Positions 59,612 to 64,000 of a DNA stretch of 64,000 nt are shown piece after piece (within the stretch, counting starts at the first letter, position 1; each line of letters starts with the position of its first letter). The position numbers and the translations under genes are program-made. Source of the DNA: Pseudazoarcus sp963975885 (lineage in GTDB: Bacteria > Pseudomonadota > Gammaproteobacteria > Burkholderiales > Rhodocyclaceae); the NCBI GenBank assembly GCA_963975885.1, contig CAXBIS010000004.1, positions 62,001-126,000 on the forward strand, given 5' to 3'. Below the pieces are notes generated by a model that worked only from the letters and a program-made list of their open reading frames with translations, had not been told where the DNA came from and did no database searches.

Positions 59612-62600
59612 ATGAAGCCGCCCGCGGATTCCATGCCGGCAAAGAGGGTGGAGGCGTCCCGCCGCTGGGCGTTCATCCCGGGCACCATCCGTGGAAAGCT
59701 CTTTCTCGTATTCGCCGTCATCGTGGTCTCCGCGCTCATTGGCGCGATCGCGGCGCAGCGCGCCAATGTGCTGGTCCAGCAGCAGCTCTCGCAGATCACT
59801 CAGGACAACCTGCCGGCGCTGGTGACGGCGCACAAGGTGGCATCGGCGACCACCAATATCCGCCGCGTGGCCGCTGCGATGGCCACTTCGCGCGACGAGG
59901 ACGTGCTGGCAACACGCCGGGAGGTGCTTTCGCGTCAGATCGACGACGCCAAGGCCATCGTCAGCGGCCTCGACGAGACCGGCATTGATGAGCAGACCTA
60001 CGGCCAGCTCGAGACCCTGATGAGCGAAGTCGAGGCGCTCACGGAGGAACTCGCGGCCGAGGTCGGCGCCAAGCTGCGGCTGGCCGAACGTCTGAACGAA
60101 CGGGTTCAGGCGCTGGCGGCTGCGCATCTGCGCTTCAATGAATCGATCCGGCCACTGGTCGAGCGGGAACTGTCGTTTCTCGACCGCACGGCCGATCAGG
60201 TGATCGCGGGTACGCGCGACGCGGTCGGCCTGCTCAACGAAATCAGCTTCAGGGGTCTGATCCCGGTCCTCAGCGTGAATGCACAGCTGGTCAAGATGGA
60301 AGAGGCCTTGCGCAATGGTGCGCAGGCGCCGGACGAGCGAGTGCTCGACGAAGCTTGGGGTGCCTTCGTCGAGGCGAGTTCCGTCATCAGCCGCAACATC
60401 GACGTGCTCGAGAGCACGGATGCGGTCACGCGAAACGTCGATATCGGTGAGCTTGCCGAACGCTTCGAGCGTCTCATGGCATTCGGTGCGGGCGACGGCA
60501 ACGTATTCGATCTGAGGCGTCGCGAACTGGCCGGCGCGAACGTGACGAGCGCGTCTGTTCCGGGCGGGTTCGAAGCGGACTTCCGCGATTTCGAGCGCTT
60601 CCTGCAGCGTTCGATCACCTTGATCCGCGGCGAGACCGTCACGATCGGTATCGACCTCGATCGCGCCATTACCGACAGCCTTGCCGCCATGAACGCCGCC
60701 AGCGTCGACGGCTACGGCGCCCTGCTCAAGCTCGAGGCCTTCGCCAACCGCAGCGTCGGTGTGCTTACCGTGGGCGCCTTTGCCCGGAGTCTGGACGACC
60801 TCGAACCGCTGTATCGCGAATACGAGTCCACGGACGCGGAGTTCTCGTCGGTGCTGCAACGGATGCGGGCGCGCCAGGATTTGTCCGACGCAGTGGGCTT
60901 GGCGAGAGGAATGACGGCCTTCGGTGAAGGCGACGAGGGCATCTTGCAGTTGCGTGGGGACGTGTTGCGCGCCGAGGGGCTTGTCGGTCTGCTGCTCACG
61001 CGCACCAACAGTGCCAACGAAGAGATGAGCGGCATCGCGGCCGACATCGTCGCCTCCGCGCAGGGGCGCGCCGATACGGCTGCGGCCGAAGTCCTCGAGT
61101 CGCTGCAGGCGAGCCGGCTGACCCTCGTGCTCGCGCTGGGGCTGTCGCTGCTGGCGATGCTCGGTGCGATTCTGTACGTCAACCGCAGCCTGGGTTCGCG
61201 ACTGAGTGCCTTCAGCAAGTCGGCCATCGCGCTTGCCGAGGGCGACTTGAGCGTGAAGCTGCCGGAACCGGCCGGTCAGGACGAGGTTTCCCGTCTGATG
61301 CGTGCGCTGGCGGTGTTTCGCGACACCGCGGCGGAAATGGAAGCGAGCAATCTGCGCGAACTGCAGGAGGCCCGCCTGCGGCTCGATGACGCGATCGAAA
61401 GCATCCAGGAAGGCTTCGCGCTGTTCGATGCCGACGATCGTCTGCTGTTGCGCAACAGCCGTTATGCGGAGTTGCTGTACGACAACGAGGCGGTGCCGGA
61501 GCCGGGGGCAAGCTACGAGGAGATCCTGCGCAATGCAGTGCGCCGGGGGCTGATTCTCGACATCGAGGGAGACCCCGAACAATGGGTCGAAGAGCGCATC
61601 CGCCTGCACCGCGAACCGGGTGCGTCGCAGCAGCAGCGTCGCGCCAACGGCCGCTGGATCCGCATCAACGAGCGCCATACGTCCGATGGCGGGACGGTAG
61701 TGATCTACTCGGACATCACCGCGCTGCGCGAGCGTCAGGCGCAACTGGAGGAAATGGACAGCCTCAAGTCGAGCTTCCTGTCCTCGGTGTCGCACGAGCT
61801 GCGCACACCGCTGACCTCGGTGCGGGGTTTCGCCAAGCTGATCCGGCGTGATTTCGAACGCTACTTCCTGCCGGAGGCGGGGGATGCGAAGCTCGAGTCG
61901 CGTGCCAGGCGCATCGTCGAGAACATCGGCATCGTGCAGAACGAGAGCGAGCGTCTGACGCGGCTCATCAACGATGTGCTCGACCTCTCCAAGATCGAGG
62001 CCGGCACGACGAGCTGGAACGACACGGCCTTTTCCATCGCCGATCTGCTGCGTTCGGCGTTCAAGACCGCGAGCGGCCAGTTCGCCGACAAGCCGCGCAT
62101 CGAACCGCGCCTGACACTGCCCGATCCGCTGCCCGAGGTCGAAGCGGATTACGACCGGGTGTTCCAGATCGTCATCAATCTGATCAACAACGCCGTCAAG
62201 TTCACCGAAAGCGGGGTCATCGAGGTCTCTGCGCAGGCCTTGCCTGAGGGCTGGGTGGAGATCGCCGTGCGCGATACCGGAGCGGGCATCCCGGAAGGCG
62301 AATTGGAGAAGATCTTCGACAAGTTCCATCAGGCTGCCCGCCAGGACACGCTGTCGGACAAACCCACCGGCACCGGCCTGGGGCTGTCGATCTGCAAGCA
62401 GATCGTCGAGCACTATGGCGGCGAAATCTGGGTGGAGTCGGTGCCGGGCGAGGGCAGTCGCTTCGTGTTCACGCTCCCGGTCCTCGGCGGGCAGAAGCGT
62501 GATGACGGTGTCGGTGCGAAGCGGGTCCTCGTCGTCGAGGATGATTCGGCAACGCGTCGCTATCTGTCGCAGGTGCTGGAGGAAGCCGGCTATCGGGTCG

Positions 62601-63166
62601 ATGGTTGCGCGGACGGGGCGCAGGCGTTGCGACGGATTCGCGACTGGCAACCGGACCTGATCACCATCGATCTGAACATGCCAGGGGTGGATGGACGCAC
62701 GGTGATCGCGGAAGTCCGCGACGATCCTGCGCTTGGCAAGATGCCCATCGTCGTCGTCTCGGGCTTCATCGGCAGCGACGATCCGGGTGGCGATGTGGCG
62801 CTGGGCAAGCCCGTCGACGAGGACAAGCTGCTCGAGAGCATTCGCCTGCTGCTGTCCGAACCGGTTGCTCCGTCCTCGAAGGGCCGGGGCAAGGCGCGCG
62901 GGGACTATCTGCTCGTCGACCTGCCGGGAAGGCAGACGACGCTTCCGAGGGTGCCCGAGTCCGTCCCGCAGTTCCGGCGCTGTGCCCTCGCCGAACTCGA
63001 AAAGCGCCTGGCGGAGGGTTTCTCAGGCACCCTCGTGATCCCCGCCGAAGCGATCGAGGACGTCGATCTGGCAGCCATCCTGGCGATGTCGCGGGTGTGG
63101 GGCGTGCTGATCGAGACCGCGAACCATTCATTGATCCAGGAAGAGCCGACGCGGAGTCAAAAATGA
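59612..63166 (+). CDS. Hybrid sensor histidine kinase with long helical sensor
   Basis: Encodes 1184 residues. TM1 near 29-49; an extracytoplasmic, helical region of about 450 residues (50-500) as in TorS-type sensors; TM2 near 503-525; HAMP; a PAS-like domain (about 590-700); HisKA with His728 in SHELRTPLTSVRGF; HATPase (NLINNAVKFTES, GTGLGLSICKQIVEHYGGEI); REC (970-1085) with Asp1020 in ITIDLNMPGVDG; and about 95 extra C-terminal residues of no known domain (YLLVDLPGRQTTL, LVIPAEAIEDVDLAAILAMS). The receptor gene is upstream; the response regulator overlaps its stop (ATGA). Confidence 0.9.
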   Translation: MKPPADSMPAKRVEASRRWAFIPGTIRGKLFLVFAVIVVSALIGAIAAQRANVLVQQQLSQITQDNLPALVTAHKVASATTNIRRVAAAMATSRDEDVLATRREVLSRQIDDAKAIVSGLDETGIDEQTYGQLETLMSEVEALTEELAAEVGAKLRLAERLNERVQALAAAHLRFNESIRPLVERELSFLDRTADQVIAGTRDAVGLLNEISFRGLIPVLSVNAQLVKMEEALRNGAQAPDERVLDEAWGAFVEASSVISRNIDVLESTDAVTRNVDIGELAERFERLMAFGAGDGNVFDLRRRELAGANVTSASVPGGFEADFRDFERFLQRSITLIRGETVTIGIDLDRAITDSLAAMNAASVDGYGALLKLEAFANRSVGVLTVGAFARSLDDLEPLYREYESTDAEFSSVLQRMRARQDLSDAVGLARGMTAFGEGDEGILQLRGDVLRAEGLVGLLLTRTNSANEEMSGIAADIVASAQGRADTAAAEVLESLQASRLTLVLALGLSLLAMLGAILYVNRSLGSRLSAFSKSAIALAEGDLSVKLPEPAGQDEVSRLMRALAVFRDTAAEMEASNLRELQEARLRLDDAIESIQEGFALFDADDRLLLRNSRYAELLYDNEAVPEPGASYEEILRNAVRRGLILDIEGDPEQWVEERIRLHREPGASQQQRRANGRWIRINERHTSDGGTVVIYSDITALRERQAQLEEMDSLKSSFLSSVSHELRTPLTSVRGFAKLIRRDFERYFLPEAGDAKLESRARRIVENIGIVQNESERLTRLINDVLDLSKIEAGTTSWNDTAFSIADLLRSAFKTASGQFADKPRIEPRLTLPDPLPEVEADYDRVFQIVINLINNAVKFTESGVIEVSAQALPEGWVEIAVRDTGAGIPEGELEKIFDKFHQAARQDTLSDKPTGTGLGLSICKQIVEHYGGEIWVESVPGEGSRFVFTLPVLGGQKRDDGVGAKRVLVVEDDSATRRYLSQVLEEAGYRVDGCADGAQALRRIRDWQPDLITIDLNMPGVDGRTVIAEVRDDPALGKMPIVVVSGFIGSDDPGGDVALGKPVDEDKLLESIRLLLSEPVAPSSKGRGKARGDYLLVDLPGRQTTLPRVPESVPQFRRCALAELEKRLAEGFSGTLVIPAEAIEDVDLAAILAMSRVWGVLIETANHSLIQEEPTRSQK

Positions 63167-63546
63167 ACAAGACCATCGTGATTGTCGATGACGAAGTCCA
63201 CATCCGGTCGTTGATCGAGCAAAGCCTGGAAGAACTGACCGAAGACCATGATGTGCGCATCCTGACGGCGGCCGATGGTGTCGATGGGCTGGAGCTGGTG
63301 ACGCGTGAGCGTTCGTGTCTGGTGCTCCTGGACGTGATGATGCCGAGGATGAATGGCTACGACGTGTGCGCGGCGATCCAGCGCAACCCCGATCTCGAGC
63401 AGGTCAAGGTGGTCCTGCTTACCGCCAAGGGACAGGAAGTCGACCGCTCGCGCGGGCTGGAGGTCGGTGCCAGCACCTACATGACCAAGCCCTTCGATCC
63501 CGATGAATTGCTCGAGGTGGCCAGAGAGATGCTCGGTCTGGCATGA
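63163..63546 (+). CDS. Single-domain response regulator
   Basis: Encodes 127 residues, a lone REC domain: TIVIVDDEVHIRSLIEQSLE with the acidic pair, the phospho-Asp in LVLLDVMMPRMNGYDV, Thr in VVLLTAKGQ and Lys in STYMTKPFDPDELLEV. No output domain, as in CheY/Spo0F-type relays. It overlaps the kinase stop and presumably takes phosphate from the hybrid kinase, passing it to or modulating the GAF protein downstream. Confidence 0.9.
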   Translation: MNKTIVIVDDEVHIRSLIEQSLEELTEDHDVRILTAADGVDGLELVTRERSCLVLLDVMMPRMNGYDVCAAIQRNPDLEQVKVVLLTAKGQEVDRSRGLEVGASTYMTKPFDPDELLEVAREMLGLA

Positions 63547-63586
63547 AGGCGCCGGTGGATCGCCGCTGCCGTGAGGCGCTGAAGCG

Positions 63587-64000
63587 ATGACCCGCAAGGA
63601 CCTCATCCTGAAGCGTCTGTTGCGTCGCGACAGCGTGGGGGCCTTGCTTGACGGCGTGGCCGGGCAGGGTGATCTGGCCGTATCCGGTGAGGACGGCGCA
63701 CTGCTGTTCGGTCGTGATCCGGGCGACGAAGGGGAGGCATGGCCGGTGGTGGCGGACGGGCAGACGCTCGGCCAGGTTCGCGGTGCCGGCGCGGCGCAGG
63801 TCGCCGCCATTCTCGGTCTGCTGGCGGAACAGGCTCAGGAGTCGCGCGCACTCGCCGCCGATTCGCTGGAAAAATACAAAGAGCTGACGATGCTCTATCA
63901 GCTCTCGGCGAAGCTGTTCTCGCTGTCGGATGTGGGTCAGGTCGTGGCGCTGATCCGCTCCGAAGCGATGCGTCTGGTCGAGTGCGACACCGTCAGTGTG
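63587..64000 (+). CDS. GAF-domain protein, partial at right edge
   Basis: The first 138 codons are in the window. Residues 1-85 are an uncharacterised start (LKRLLRRDSVGALLDGVAGQ, QVAAILGLLAEQAQESRALA); from about residue 97 a GAF domain begins (YKELTMLYQLSAKLFSLSDV, VALIRSEAMRLVECDTVSV). Proteins with this layout often end in an adenylate cyclase, phosphatase or another output module; the end is outside the window. It is 40 bases after the response regulator and likely the output of the cassette. Confidence 0.7.
   Translation, partial: MTRKDLILKRLLRRDSVGALLDGVAGQGDLAVSGEDGALLFGRDPGDEGEAWPVVADGQTLGQVRGAGAAQVAAILGLLAEQAQESRALAADSLEKYKELTMLYQLSAKLFSLSDVGQVVALIRSEAMRLVECDTVSV

Noticed and set aside
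59555..62650. A 1031-codon open frame on the minus strand
   Set aside because: Antisense to the hybrid kinase, low complexity (Arg/His/Gln/Asp), no domain.

Overview
The window is a high-GC, gene-dense bacterial chromosome segment of about 60 genes. Gene content and order (mobB-moeA-moaD-moaE next to clpB; ppiD convergent with fabI; smpB divergent from ratA-rnfH, then a DUF4124 gene, guaB, guaA) point to a betaproteobacterium, most likely Rhodocyclales (Azoarcus/Thauera-like). Two TRAP-type solute receptors, an NnrU-family membrane protein, cytochrome bd genes and a complete molybdopterin set suggest a respiratory, metabolically flexible organism. This placement is an inference from synteny, not a database result. 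No insertion sequence, prophage or CRISPR array was seen.

Layout. 1-2.6 kb: a decaying iron/TonB locus, with a TonB-ExbD chimera running off the left edge, two TonB-dependent receptor remnants, a shortened DUF2325 gene, a DUF4198-like gene and a Fur-box-like site. 2.7-4.7 kb: an hvfABC-type RiPP operon whose precursor has four cysteines spaced exactly 12 residues apart. 4.9-7.6 kb: a small membrane gene, DUF1178, tRNA-Leu(UAA) and a DEAD-box RNA helicase. 8-13.1 kb: an orphan TRAP solute receptor, DUF3750, and a tartrate-dehydrogenase/dehalogenase-like pair divergent from a LysR gene. 13.2-16.4 kb: sodC, a cupin, a class I glutamine amidotransferase, YihY and a GNAT. 16.6-22.4 kb: molybdopterin genes, a TauE/SafE permease and clpB behind a strong heat-shock (sigma-32) promoter. 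22.5-36 kb: a MASE1-CHASE-GGDEF-EAL protein, ppiD, fabI, selO, an NnrU-like gene, smpB, ratA-rnfH, guaB, guaA.

36-46.8 kb: a TPR/O-GlcNAc-transferase-type glycosyltransferase coupled to a GNAT/FemAB-like protein, an MFS gene, an ArsR-rhodanese/MFS pair with two matching palindromic operators, a membrane hydroxylase/DUF1499/DsrE group and several small or unknown envelope genes. 46.9-52.6 kb: cydABDC with overlapping genes. 52.6-54.2 kb: a CoA-transferase. 54.3-57.9 kb: an apparent stress operon (secreted cupin, methyltransferase, ECF sigma factor, zinc-binding anti-sigma, second methyltransferase fused to a membrane domain) preceded by an ECF-type promoter. 58 kb: tRNA-fMet with a near-consensus promoter and a terminator. 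58.4-64 kb: a TRAP-type receptor beside a large hybrid sensor kinase, a response regulator and a GAF-domain protein that runs off the right edge.

The most unusual units are the ECF/anti-sigma operon with two paralogous ArsM-like methyltransferases that lack part of the arsenite-binding cysteine set, the solute receptor-hybrid kinase cassette, the hvfABC locus with its regular precursor, and the TonB-ExbD chimera.
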